Part shown: piece after piece, positions 52,402 through 60,757 of the stretch
How the letters are laid out: the number at the start of each line of letters is the position of its first letter
Numbering within the stretch: position 1 is the stretch's first letter
Origin: Anderseniella sp039978075
Lineage (GTDB): Bacteria; Pseudomonadota; Alphaproteobacteria; Rhizobiales; Aestuariivirgaceae
Direction of reading: 5' to 3'
DNA length: 64,000 nucleotides
Assembly (NCBI GenBank): GCA_039978075.1
Contig: JBDWCA010000007.1
Coordinates: 124,001 to 188,000, forward strand
Translations under genes and position numbers: made by a program
Notes under the pieces: generated by a model
Told to the model about the DNA's origin: nothing
Databases searched by the model: none
Seen by the model: the letters and a program-made list of their open reading frames with translations, nothing else

Positions 52402-53694
52402 ATGTTGCGGCGCATAAGCCACGTTCTGGTGTTCAAGATACTGGGTGCGGGACTGACATTTTTTGTCCAGGTACTGCTCGCACGGCTGCTTGGTGTGGCT
52501 GACTATGGCGTTGTCACCTTTCTGCTGACCCTCCTTGGGTTTGCAACCCTGCTGGCGAAGTTCGGTTTCGACAATACCTGCATGCGGCTGGTATCAGAAT
52601 ACCGTGCGGCTCAGAACTGGCCTTTGATGATAGGCCTGATGATTGTGGCGGCAAGCACTGTAGCTGCCTTCGGCCTGCTGATTGCGGTTGGAATTGGTTA
52701 TCTGGGCACCAGCACAACTCTGTTCCCCGAAGCCTATCGATCATACACACCACTGCTGCTGGGCCTGCTGCCGCTGCTGCCTCTTCAGAATGTTGCGGCA
52801 AGCATGGTTCGTGGCCTTGGTGCCCAGGCGGCGGCTGAAGTATCCGAAACCGCGTTCAGGCAGATGATGCTGCTTGCCTGCCTGGTGCTGCTGGTATTGT
52901 GGCGCGGCGGCGCGAGTGTTGAAGATGTTATCGGAGTTTACCTGTTCGCCACGGTTGCATCTGTCGGACTGGCCGTGTTGATGATGTACTGGCATCGGCC
53001 ACCGGAATTTCAGATGGTTGCTCCGCGCCTGCGTCTGCCGGAATGGTTTTCAACGACCAGCGCGTTGTTGCTCACCGGCGGGCTTTACCTGCTGATGTCA
53101 CAGGTGGATATCCTCATGTTGGGGTGGCTGACAAGGCCGGAAGACGTGGCTGTGTACTCCGTTGCAAGCCGCATTACCGGCCTGCTGAGTATGGGACTTG
53201 CGGCGGCGATGATCGTGGTTGCGCCAAAGATTGCCGAGCTGCATGGCCGTTCTGCCTCGCGCCAGGAAATCCAGGGGCAGCTTGATCGCACTGCGCGCTT
53301 CATTCTGATCTATATCGTCATCTCATCAGTTGCGCTTGTCATACTGGGCCAACCCATCCTGTACTTCTTTGGTGAAGGTTTCGTCGCGGCTTACGTACCC
53401 ATGGTGATCCTGATCATGTCGCGGGTCGCCGAGGCGACTGCCGGTCCGGTAGGACAGCTACTGGCAATGATGGGCAAGCACTGGCTGGTGGGCCGGGTCC
53501 TGGTTCTGCCCGCGGTCACCAATATCGTTTTGAACCTGGTACTGATCCCGAGGATGGGGGTTAACGGTGCCGCGCTCGCGACACTGATTTCTACCATTTT
53601 GTGGAACGGAATTCTGGTCTATTTCGCCTGGAGCCGATTTGGCCTGGACCCGACACTGCGTGCCGGACTGAGAGCACGTACGGACTTTTCCTGA
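52402..53694 (+). CDS. wzx: oligosaccharide flippase (Wzx/MOP family)
   Basis: Polytopic MOP-superfamily membrane protein of 430 aa with about twelve to fourteen helices. It opens HVLVFKILGAGLTFFVQVLLARLLGVADYGVVTF, the standard flippase start, and has LYLLMSQVDILMLGWLTRPEDVAVYSVASRITG near the middle. It should move lipid-linked repeat units from the inner to the outer leaflet of the inner membrane. The short frame before 52402 is not conserved-looking, so the ATG at 52402 is used despite a weak ribosome site. A methyltransferase gene follows after 12 bp. Confidence 0.84.
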   Translation: MLRRISHVLVFKILGAGLTFFVQVLLARLLGVADYGVVTFLLTLLGFATLLAKFGFDNTCMRLVSEYRAAQNWPLMIGLMIVAASTVAAFGLLIAVGIGYLGTSTTLFPEAYRSYTPLLLGLLPLLPLQNVAASMVRGLGAQAAAEVSETAFRQMMLLACLVLLVLWRGGASVEDVIGVYLFATVASVGLAVLMMYWHRPPEFQMVAPRLRLPEWFSTTSALLLTGGLYLLMSQVDILMLGWLTRPEDVAVYSVASRITGLLSMGLAAAMIVVAPKIAELHGRSASRQEIQGQLDRTARFILIYIVISSVALVILGQPILYFFGEGFVAAYVPMVILIMSRVAEATAGPVGQLLAMMGKHWLVGRVLVLPAVTNIVLNLVLIPRMGVNGAALATLISTILWNGILVYFAWSRFGLDPTLRAGLRARTDFS

Positions 53695-53706
53695 AATAGA
53701 GCGAAA

Positions 53707-54597
53707 ATGATGAGTCAAGCCAACACCGAAAATGACTGTTGTCCAATGTGTTTTTCCGCGTCCATGGGGCCTCGAATAGTGCGCCCCGCAGCCCGGTTGA
53801 ACGGGTACAGCCTGCGGGCGTGCCGTGATTGTGACAGTGTTACCGCCTGGCCGCGGACAGCGGCAGGTGCTGAGCATTATCATCACGAAATGCCGGTGCT
53901 CAGATGGGAGTTTTCCGAGGTCGCAAACAGCCTGAAAATTGATGGCGTGAAGGATCGCGTGCTTGATGTGGGTTGCGGCGACGGTTCTTTCGTGCAGGTT
54001 CTGAAGGACAATGGCATTGCAGGTGTGGGGCTGGATTTTAATGAAGAGAACATTGCGGTTGCCCGCAAGAGAGGTCTGGACTGTCGATGCGTCGATCTGC
54101 GGGACCTGTCTCGCGACGACCGGTTTTCGGCACTCACGGCCTTTCATGTCATAGAACACCTGGAAGACCCGAAGGCGCTGCTGATGTCCATGAAAGATCT
54201 TCTGGCAGATGGCGGGACAATCTACCTCTCATTTCCAAATGTAAAACGAGCAGCTTTGCGTTACCTGCGTGATGAAGCCGATTATCCGCCCAATCATCTC
54301 AACCGCATATCCTATGAAGGCATGAAGCATCTGGCGCAATCTGCCGGTCTCGAAGTTGTGTCGTTCTCATGCGAGCCGCGTGACGTGGATCTGAAAAAAG
54401 CAACCAGTCTGGCCGTCAATCGCGTGCTTGAAGCGGCAGGATTGCGCAATTGGGTCAAAGCGGGCGGTTTGCGCAACTATGCTATCAAGGGTGCCATTTC
54501 AGGTGTGGTCCAGCCGTTTGTGATGTGGACGTCCCTGCGCCACGGGTCCGAACCGGGATATACCAGTCTCTACAAACTTCGGCGAACGGCGGATTGA
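53707..54597 (+). CDS. SAM-dependent methyltransferase with N-terminal zinc-ribbon-like motif
   Basis: Methyltransferase of 296 aa. An N-terminal Cys-pair motif (C12-P-M-C15 and C39-R-D-C42) forms a probable zinc ribbon; the class I Rossmann core starts with RVLDVGCGDGSF near 81-91, with GLDFNEENIAVARKRG and LTAFHVIEHLEDP as later motifs. The C-terminal part (about 225-296) is helical. This domain layout is seen in sugar- and small-molecule-methylating enzymes of polysaccharide clusters, so it may methylate a sugar of the repeat unit. Confidence 0.8.
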   Translation: MMSQANTENDCCPMCFSASMGPRIVRPAARLNGYSLRACRDCDSVTAWPRTAAGAEHYHHEMPVLRWEFSEVANSLKIDGVKDRVLDVGCGDGSFVQVLKDNGIAGVGLDFNEENIAVARKRGLDCRCVDLRDLSRDDRFSALTAFHVIEHLEDPKALLMSMKDLLADGGTIYLSFPNVKRAALRYLRDEADYPPNHLNRISYEGMKHLAQSAGLEVVSFSCEPRDVDLKKATSLAVNRVLEAAGLRNWVKAGGLRNYAIKGAISGVVQPFVMWTSLRHGSEPGYTSLYKLRRTAD

Positions 54598-54639
54598 GGA
54601 CATGAGTGTGATCGGAATCCCACAGGTGTTGCAAGGTCG

Positions 54640-56037
54640 ATGAACCCGCCTTTGTCAATCGGTTTGCCCATCACCTACTGGCTGACAACGCGTCTGCCTT
54701 CGGCGGGAGCGAAATGCCAGTACGTCTTTGCCGTCGTCGGCCCGCAAATCGTGTGGTTGGCCTGGGTGACCGGTGGGCTGTACGTGCTGGGTGTCTTCGC
54801 GGCGTTGTTCGTGGCCATGATATGTGTGTACGAAGCCGGTTATCTGATCAATGATTACTGGTCGCAGCGCAGAGAAATGCAAGCCGGGCTGGCGGTGCGC
54901 AAAACGCCGCCCGCGCCTGTGCCGACGATTTACTGGTTATCTGGCGGACTGAGCCGGGCGCTGGTTGTGCTGGGTGCGTTGTGGATCGTGGCGCAGCAAG
55001 GCCTTCAGGTTTGGGGTGCAGTGATCTATCTGGCTGTGCTGTTTGCAGTGTTTGTGGCGCACAATACGGTGCTTGGGTCCCGGCGTGTCGTGACTTTCTT
55101 CCTGCTTTATGTTGTACGCCTGCTGTTGCCTTTGGTGACGGTGCTGTTGCTGGCATTACCGGTCGGAATCGGCTCGTTGACTGGCTGGGTTGTATTTGCC
55201 GTGATCCTGAGCGGCGGCTTTGCAGTGTCTTATGGCATGAAGAAAAACTTTGTTCCTGCCCGCGTATCCGTGGCACAAATCGGAGGTGTGGAATTCCCGA
55301 TCCTTGTGTCTGTGGTTTTCTCCATACCGCTGTTGTTGGCGGCTGGTGTTGCAGGTCTTGTTTTTGCTGCCGCGTACGACTTTGCCATCGCACTGCTTTT
55401 TCCGGTGGCTTATCTGTTTGCATACTGGATTGTGTGGTCGTCGCTGCGATATCTCGCAGAGGTTCGCAATGGCTTACATAGGGCCAAGACAGTGCTGAGC
55501 CATTGCCACACAAATTTTTCCCATGACGGCACGATTGAAGTTGCTGATTATGAAGCGTGGCTTGACCAGGATGCGCAGCGCACAGTGTACCTCACGGATC
55601 ATGCTGAAGATTTCGATGCAAAGACATATGCTCGGTTGCGGGCAGCTTATCGGCACTTGTCTCCCAGGGTCGTGCCTGGCCTCGAATACCCCGTTGCCAA
55701 ACAGCATATCCTGGTACAGGGGTTGGGCGAGTATGTGGATGTGGAAGGCCTGAAACCGGAGCAGGCCCTGACGAAACTGAGCGAGCGTTCGGAGCGCCTG
55801 ATATGGGCTCATCCCAGGTTTTCCATGCGCAAACTGCTGTCGATCCAGTATTGGGCCGAGGCGCTGACCCTGCTTGCCGGAGTCGATGCGGTCGAATTCT
55901 ACAACCCGAAAAACATATCCCGGCGGCGCTACATAATCATGATGCACGCCACGGCGTGGCTGTCCGGGGCGCTGTACGGACGGCGGCAATTATATCTCGG
56001 GGTTGACGCGCATCATCCCAAAGAGCTCCCGGGTTGA
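54640..56037 (+). CDS. UbiA-like membrane domain fused to a PHP metal-phosphoesterase domain
   Basis: A 465-residue two-domain protein. Residues 1-285 hold eight or nine helices. YLINDYWSQRREM (69-81) resembles the NDxxDxxxD Mg-binding motif of UbiA prenyltransferases, but Ser75 and Glu79 replace two aspartates; a second aspartate-rich loop is not evident. Residues 286-465 form a PHP domain with H288, H290, D296 (HCHTNFSHDG), D320-H321 (TDH), E349 (PGLEY), H391 (AHP) and D456/H458 (GVDAHHP), a complete-looking trinuclear metal site. The position between flippase-side genes and the polymerase-like gene suggests handling of a polyprenyl-linked phosphosugar or phospholipid. I know of no characterised protein with this layout; the membrane-domain assignment is tentative, the PHP domain is firm. 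Confidence 0.7.
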   Translation: MNPPLSIGLPITYWLTTRLPSAGAKCQYVFAVVGPQIVWLAWVTGGLYVLGVFAALFVAMICVYEAGYLINDYWSQRREMQAGLAVRKTPPAPVPTIYWLSGGLSRALVVLGALWIVAQQGLQVWGAVIYLAVLFAVFVAHNTVLGSRRVVTFFLLYVVRLLLPLVTVLLLALPVGIGSLTGWVVFAVILSGGFAVSYGMKKNFVPARVSVAQIGGVEFPILVSVVFSIPLLLAAGVAGLVFAAAYDFAIALLFPVAYLFAYWIVWSSLRYLAEVRNGLHRAKTVLSHCHTNFSHDGTIEVADYEAWLDQDAQRTVYLTDHAEDFDAKTYARLRAAYRHLSPRVVPGLEYPVAKQHILVQGLGEYVDVEGLKPEQALTKLSERSERLIWAHPRFSMRKLLSIQYWAEALTLLAGVDAVEFYNPKNISRRRYIIMMHATAWLSGALYGRRQLYLGVDAHHPKELPG

Positions 56038-56097
56038 TCAGATTGGCGACAGAGATGGCTTTTTGTCCTGCCAAGCGTTGGCTCAGCAAGGTTCTGC

Positions 56098-57546
56098 ATG
56101 AACACAGTGGTTGAAAAAGCGGAAACGATCGAGCCGACCCGGAACAAACCTGTCTGGCTGCTTTTGGTTTCGGCAGTTGTTGTTTGCGCCAGTATCGCCC
56201 TGTTGCTCAATTCCAGACTTTTCGGGGTTGCGGAATTTGCCACGACACTGTGTGTGTTGGTTCTGTCCTTGTGTGCGTTTCTGAAACGGATATGGCATCC
56301 CACCCAGGCACTGCTGGTGTTCGTGTTGCTGTTGCTGCTTGTAATTCATCCCTTGAAAGGTGTTTATCTGGCGGTAATGACGGATACCGGCATGCAGGAG
56401 TTTCTGCCGATTCCGCTTCGCCGAGGCGTATCGCAGGAAATTTTTAGCGAAGCCTATTTTGGCGCCTGCGTCCTGGTCATGCTGGCTGCGATGCTCATTC
56501 TGGCTTTTCCGAACAGCGGCAGGAGTAACACCATACAATGGCCGAGATTTCAGACCGACCATCAATCCCTGCTCTTTGTGTTGCTTGCGTTGTTCGTGGT
56601 GACAACCGCGATACGGGTTTTTGTTCCGCAGGAGGGGTTTCTGCTCTCGGTAAACTACGTGATCAACCATCGGGTTTTTCCCTTTGGCATGTCATTTCTG
56701 GTTTTCCTGCTGGTTCTTAACAACGACATCCGAATGGCCCGCTGGGTTTTCTTCCTGTGGCTGTTTGCCGGCGTTCTGCTGTTTCTCCTATACGGCAGCA
56801 AGTCGTACCTGATCCTGCCGATCGTGACCATGCTGATGATCCCTCTGCTCTCAAAAGCGAGACTGTTTCCTCGCGGACTGATTGTTGCCCTGATGATTGC
56901 GGTGTTTGTCCTGTATCCAATCATGAACATCTATCGATCCCTGGTCATCTACAAGTCTCTCGATGCCAGCATGGTGCTGGCTGTCTACGAGCACTCACTC
57001 GCGCAATCTCGACAATTGGCGGGGGCCCTTGAGTGGTTGCGACTGGCAATTTTTGCGGTTGGCCCGTTGCTTGATCGTCTTATCGGAATGGAGTCCTATC
57101 TGATGATTCTGCAGGGAGAGCAGGCAGGCGCGCTCCCCTCAGGTGGAGACTTTTTGCAGAATGCCCGTGATGTAGGAACAATCATGCGCATGGACATCAT
57201 GGGGATCGAAGTCGACAATATCGGCATCGCTCCATCATTGATGGGCTTTTCATACATAGTTCTGCGTAGTTTTATGGGGACCATACTCCTCAGCTTCAGT
57301 TTCATTGTCATGCTGGTGGGGCTCTATCATCTTCTGGCAACTCTGGTGCCGAAGATCAGCGGGCCAAGCTTCGCCCCATTGGCACTGGTCGTCTTCAGCC
57401 TGGTAACCGACGGCAATGTCTGGGCGCTGTACTGGGATTTACCGGCCCTGATAATCGTATGCGCGATGGGGTTTGTGTTTACCCGGGCCGTCCGCACGGA
57501 GCATGACCCCCAGCAACTGCAACCCGGCCGGCAGGTCACAACCTAG
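56098..57546 (+). CDS. Wzy-like polysaccharide polymerase
   Basis: Polytopic membrane protein of 482 aa with about eleven helices, low sequence conservation and a large polar periplasmic loop (about 285-395: YEHSLAQSRQLAGALEWLRLA through NIGIAPSLMGFSYIV). These features fit an oligosaccharide repeat-unit polymerase. The position after wzx-side genes and before glycosyltransferases agrees. The ORF is in frame with the preceding gene across the 60 bp between its stop codon and this ATG. A second ligase/polymerase-like protein is at 41201-42586. Confidence 0.72.
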   Translation: MNTVVEKAETIEPTRNKPVWLLLVSAVVVCASIALLLNSRLFGVAEFATTLCVLVLSLCAFLKRIWHPTQALLVFVLLLLLVIHPLKGVYLAVMTDTGMQEFLPIPLRRGVSQEIFSEAYFGACVLVMLAAMLILAFPNSGRSNTIQWPRFQTDHQSLLFVLLALFVVTTAIRVFVPQEGFLLSVNYVINHRVFPFGMSFLVFLLVLNNDIRMARWVFFLWLFAGVLLFLLYGSKSYLILPIVTMLMIPLLSKARLFPRGLIVALMIAVFVLYPIMNIYRSLVIYKSLDASMVLAVYEHSLAQSRQLAGALEWLRLAIFAVGPLLDRLIGMESYLMILQGEQAGALPSGGDFLQNARDVGTIMRMDIMGIEVDNIGIAPSLMGFSYIVLRSFMGTILLSFSFIVMLVGLYHLLATLVPKISGPSFAPLALVVFSLVTDGNVWALYWDLPALIIVCAMGFVFTRAVRTEHDPQQLQPGRQVTT

Positions 57547-57561
57547 GCCGATTGTAAACAG

Positions 57562-58293
57562 GTGAGCACATTGACAATCCGCAGAGTGATCAGGAACCTG
57601 GTGCTACAACGCCAGGCTGGCTTTGAACTGTTAAGCAGGTTACGCCGAAGCGAAGTATATCTGAGACCCGAGACAGAGGTATTGATTGAAGGCTATCCGC
57701 GCTCCGGCAACAGTTTTGCGGAAGCTGCATTCGTGTTTGCCCAACGGCCTCGCCAGGTGGTAATCGCACATCACGCGCATGCTGCAGGTCATGTACTGAC
57801 GGCTCTCAAAGCCAACGTGCCGGCGATGGTGCTGTTTCGCAACCCGGTTGATGCGGTGGCGTCCTTTATCGAAGAAACCGACGGACGGCTTTCGGCTGCC
57901 ATTGCTTTGAAAGAGTACGTGCAATTTCATCGTCCCTTGATCCCGCACAATGCCGACATACTGTTTGTGCCCTTCGATGATGTGACGAGAGACTTCCCGC
58001 AAGTCATTCGATGCCTGAATGCAAAGTTTGGCACCGATTTCAGTACTTATGAGCAAACGGATGAGAATGTAGCTGCCGTTCGAACCCTGGTGGACGAGAT
58101 AAGTCTGAGACGTATCAGCAAACAAACCCGTTACAGCACATCGATAGATGAGGCGGGTCGGGAAGCCAGGCGTGCCGAGTTGAAGAGATTGAAAAATTCC
58201 ATAACGGAAACTGCCTCGCTCGCGGGGAAACTGGGTGACGCCGAGGCGATGTATCAGAAACTCCTGCGACTGGCCAAAACCGGCACCTCATGA
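57562..58293 (+). CDS. sulfotransferase family protein
   Basis: PAPS-dependent sulfotransferase-like protein of 243 aa (GTG start). The 5'-phosphosulfate loop is EGYPRSGNSF (43-52) and the 3'-phosphate segment is VLFRNPVDAVASFIEE near 94-109, both in the order and spacing of carbohydrate sulfotransferases. The protein is shorter than typical animal enzymes but fits bacterial polysaccharide sulfotransferases. The next glycosyltransferase gene overlaps by 4 bp (ATGA). It may sulfate the exopolysaccharide, which is common in marine bacteria; PAPS-synthesis genes are not in the window. Confidence 0.8.
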   Translation: MSTLTIRRVIRNLVLQRQAGFELLSRLRRSEVYLRPETEVLIEGYPRSGNSFAEAAFVFAQRPRQVVIAHHAHAAGHVLTALKANVPAMVLFRNPVDAVASFIEETDGRLSAAIALKEYVQFHRPLIPHNADILFVPFDDVTRDFPQVIRCLNAKFGTDFSTYEQTDENVAAVRTLVDEISLRRISKQTRYSTSIDEAGREARRAELKRLKNSITETASLAGKLGDAEAMYQKLLRLAKTGTS

Positions 58294-59525
58294 GCCAGGC
58301 TCAAAAACCTTCAAGCACGCGGCGGCTGGAATTCCTATTCCCGACACGGTTTCACCTTTTTGACCAGATCGCCACTGCTGATTTTGGTGCGGAACCGTAC
58401 CTCGTCCATTCCATTTATCCTGGCTGGTATCTTCGCAAGGGACGGTTTAGCCGGCTCGCGGAGCATAACCGAACGTTGTGGCTGGGTGGTTGTGGATATT
58501 TGCTATGGCGGCTGTCGAAAAAAACCGGATTACCGCGCCGATTGCAGTTGTTCTGCCGCAAGCTGTACATACGGGCCTGCGAAATGGAGTTCTGTTTCAA
58601 GGTGCGCAATAGCCGAGACAGTACGCTGGTCACTTCAGCGGGCTATCTTGGAACCTCTCTGAAACACCTGAAGGACAGGGGAAACACCATGATGGTCAAT
58701 CATGGTTCCCTGTACGAACGTTTCGTGCGTCACTTTTTGCTGGAACAAGCATCACTTGAGCTGCAGCAGGACGTTGCCAACTGGGCAGACGATACGGTGG
58801 TTGATCGAATGGATGCCGAGTTTGAGGCATGCGACCGGATTATCGTGTGTTCACCGGCGGCGCTGAAAACCATGCCTGAAAGATGGGCCGGCAAGTGTAC
58901 AGTGGTGCCGTTGGGGGCACCCGATAGATCCGCATCACAATCTCGTAGTGGGCAGCCATCGCAAGAACCGCGCCAGGGTTTCAGGTTTCTGCATGTCTCC
59001 AGCCTGGTTCCGCAAAAAAACATGGAACGGATACTTGATGCTTTCGACCGGATCCGCGGCAGTGATGACCGGCTTGTCATCTGCGGGCCGGAGCCTGCTG
59101 AAACAGATCTGCTACACCGGCTCCGAACGGATGATTCGGCAATCGATTATCGCGGTCGGCAATCTCGCGAGCAGTTGCAGAAGGCTTATGATGAAGCGGA
59201 TATCTTCCTGCACCCGTCCCTGTCTGACGGCTGGGCCATGGTGGTGAGCGAGGCCCTGGCGGCGGGATTGCCCATGGTGTCGTCAATGGAAACCGGTGCT
59301 GCGGCCTATTACTACGAGAAGCAGCTGCGGACCGATGCCGGCCCCATCCTGATTGTGGATCCCCTGTCGGTTGAAAGCATTGCCACTGGCTGTCGCATGC
59401 TGCGGGACAAACTGGAGAACGGGTCTGTTTTCGACCCGGTCAAGCTGGTGTCGTGGAACGAGTCTGGTGCGATGCTGCGTGCAGCACTCAGCGACTTTCC
59501 GCAGGCTCAAAGTACGCCGGTCTGA
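58290..59525 (+). CDS. glycosyltransferase, GT4-type
   Basis: GT-B glycosyltransferase of 411 aa. The C-terminal domain carries FRFLHVSSLVPQKNMERILDAFDRI, LVICGPEPAETDLL and the nucleotide-sugar motif ADIFLHPSLSDGWAMVVSEALAAGLPMVSS, the E-x7-E pattern of family GT4. The N-terminal domain is divergent and contains MMVNHGSLYERF, a possible acceptor-side loop. It starts in an ATGA overlap with the sulfotransferase. Donor and linkage are unknown. Confidence 0.84.
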   Translation: MSQAQKPSSTRRLEFLFPTRFHLFDQIATADFGAEPYLVHSIYPGWYLRKGRFSRLAEHNRTLWLGGCGYLLWRLSKKTGLPRRLQLFCRKLYIRACEMEFCFKVRNSRDSTLVTSAGYLGTSLKHLKDRGNTMMVNHGSLYERFVRHFLLEQASLELQQDVANWADDTVVDRMDAEFEACDRIIVCSPAALKTMPERWAGKCTVVPLGAPDRSASQSRSGQPSQEPRQGFRFLHVSSLVPQKNMERILDAFDRIRGSDDRLVICGPEPAETDLLHRLRTDDSAIDYRGRQSREQLQKAYDEADIFLHPSLSDGWAMVVSEALAAGLPMVSSMETGAAAYYYEKQLRTDAGPILIVDPLSVESIATGCRMLRDKLENGSVFDPVKLVSWNESGAMLRAALSDFPQAQSTPV

Positions 59526-59582
59526 TGCATCAGCGAGGCGCAAGACGTTTGTTGATTTTCACGCCGGCTGGCCGACTGGAGC

Positions 59583-60722
59583 ATGGTTGAAATGGGCCTG
59601 TGTTATTGTTGTTTCTATCACCCGTTCGACAAGCCGGGGTTTCAGGGGCAGAAGAACCTGTCGGTTCATGTTGATCGGGTGCTTTCGGACAGCTTTGCCG
59701 AGCAATATCAAACGGTTTCGGGGCCAGAGTTTTCTGGCTTTCCATCAATTTACGGCATCGTGAAAACGCTGCACAAGTTGTTGTGGTGGCGGGTACTGGA
59801 TTTTTCTCGATCCCGCGGAGCAGATTCTCCTCGCAATGTGACAGTTGTCGACATGATTCATTCCGTTGTGGTGCTGGATCGGCAAAACAGCAGCGACCGC
59901 CTCGTGCTTATCGGTCATGACAGTTACAGCCTGCGGGGGCGGCGCCAGTTGATGCAGACAGGCGCAGGCACAGCGTTTGCTCGCGCCTCGGCGGCCTGGT
60001 TGTGCTGGTGCTATGCAGAGTTTCTGGCGCGGCGGGTGTTTGATTTCCAGTTCTTTGTATCACCGGTCGATTGCCGGATTGCCGGTCATCCGAACCGGTC
60101 CGGTGTATTGCCGATACCGCTGACTGAGCATATCCGCAAAGCTGCCGGCCAGCATCGGACGTCACCGAACAAGCGGCGGAAACTTCTGATACCTGTTGCC
60201 GTTGTGAATCCGGCTCAGAACAGGTTCGACGCGGAGGCTGTCAAAATCATCAGGCGGATTTGTCCGCCGGAGACAGAGATCACTTTGTGGGGCGCCGGGG
60301 CCGAAACGATGAGAGCTGAATTTGATGCGGTCGAGAACCTGCAGTTTGTGACTTGGGTCGAAGACTATACCGGCTTTCTGGGCCAGTTTGATGCGGTTGT
60401 CTATCCGCGCATTGTCGGTAGCGGGTTTCACACCAAACTGGCCGAAGTTCTGGCCCTCGGCATCCCGACGTTGAGCGTGGATTGGATTGCCGAGGCATTG
60501 ACCAGCGCCGGTTATGGTGGATTGAGCACATTCACAGGTCCCGGTGATTTCGAGGGCGCTGTGCAGGAATTTTGCACGCATGGGGAGAACATGGCACCAA
60601 TCACAACCGACACCCTTCCGCAATCAGTTGATGCGAAACATGCGCTGCAACCGTTGGTTGATCGTTGTGACGAGTTGCTTGCTTCCGTATCTGATACTGG
60701 CAACGGGGATCAGAACGGGTGA
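59583..60722 (+). CDS. putative glycosyltransferase
   Basis: Protein of 379 aa with GT-B features: a C-terminal domain with KLLIPVAVVNPAQNRFDAEAVKII, EITLWGAGAETMRAEFDAVENLQFVTWVEDYTGFLGQFDAVVYPRIVGSGFHTKLAEVLALGIPTLSVDW, which follows the GT4-like pattern (glycine-rich turn, then E-x-x-x-x-G-x-P). The N-terminal half is poorly conserved. An ATG at 59592 is an alternative start with better spacing from GGAG. The family placement is moderate; the sugar is unknown. Confidence 0.68.
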   Translation: MVEMGLCYCCFYHPFDKPGFQGQKNLSVHVDRVLSDSFAEQYQTVSGPEFSGFPSIYGIVKTLHKLLWWRVLDFSRSRGADSPRNVTVVDMIHSVVVLDRQNSSDRLVLIGHDSYSLRGRRQLMQTGAGTAFARASAAWLCWCYAEFLARRVFDFQFFVSPVDCRIAGHPNRSGVLPIPLTEHIRKAAGQHRTSPNKRRKLLIPVAVVNPAQNRFDAEAVKIIRRICPPETEITLWGAGAETMRAEFDAVENLQFVTWVEDYTGFLGQFDAVVYPRIVGSGFHTKLAEVLALGIPTLSVDWIAEALTSAGYGGLSTFTGPGDFEGAVQEFCTHGENMAPITTDTLPQSVDAKHALQPLVDRCDELLASVSDTGNGDQNG

Positions 60723-60757
60723 ATTACCTAAGCCGTGACCGGGACATCCAGGTTGAT

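Noticed and set aside
57562..58293. P-loop protein read as a nucleotide kinase
   Set aside because: The loop EGYPRSGNSF and the downstream FRNPVDAV segment match the PAPS-binding pattern of sulfotransferases rather than a GxxxxGK kinase loop.
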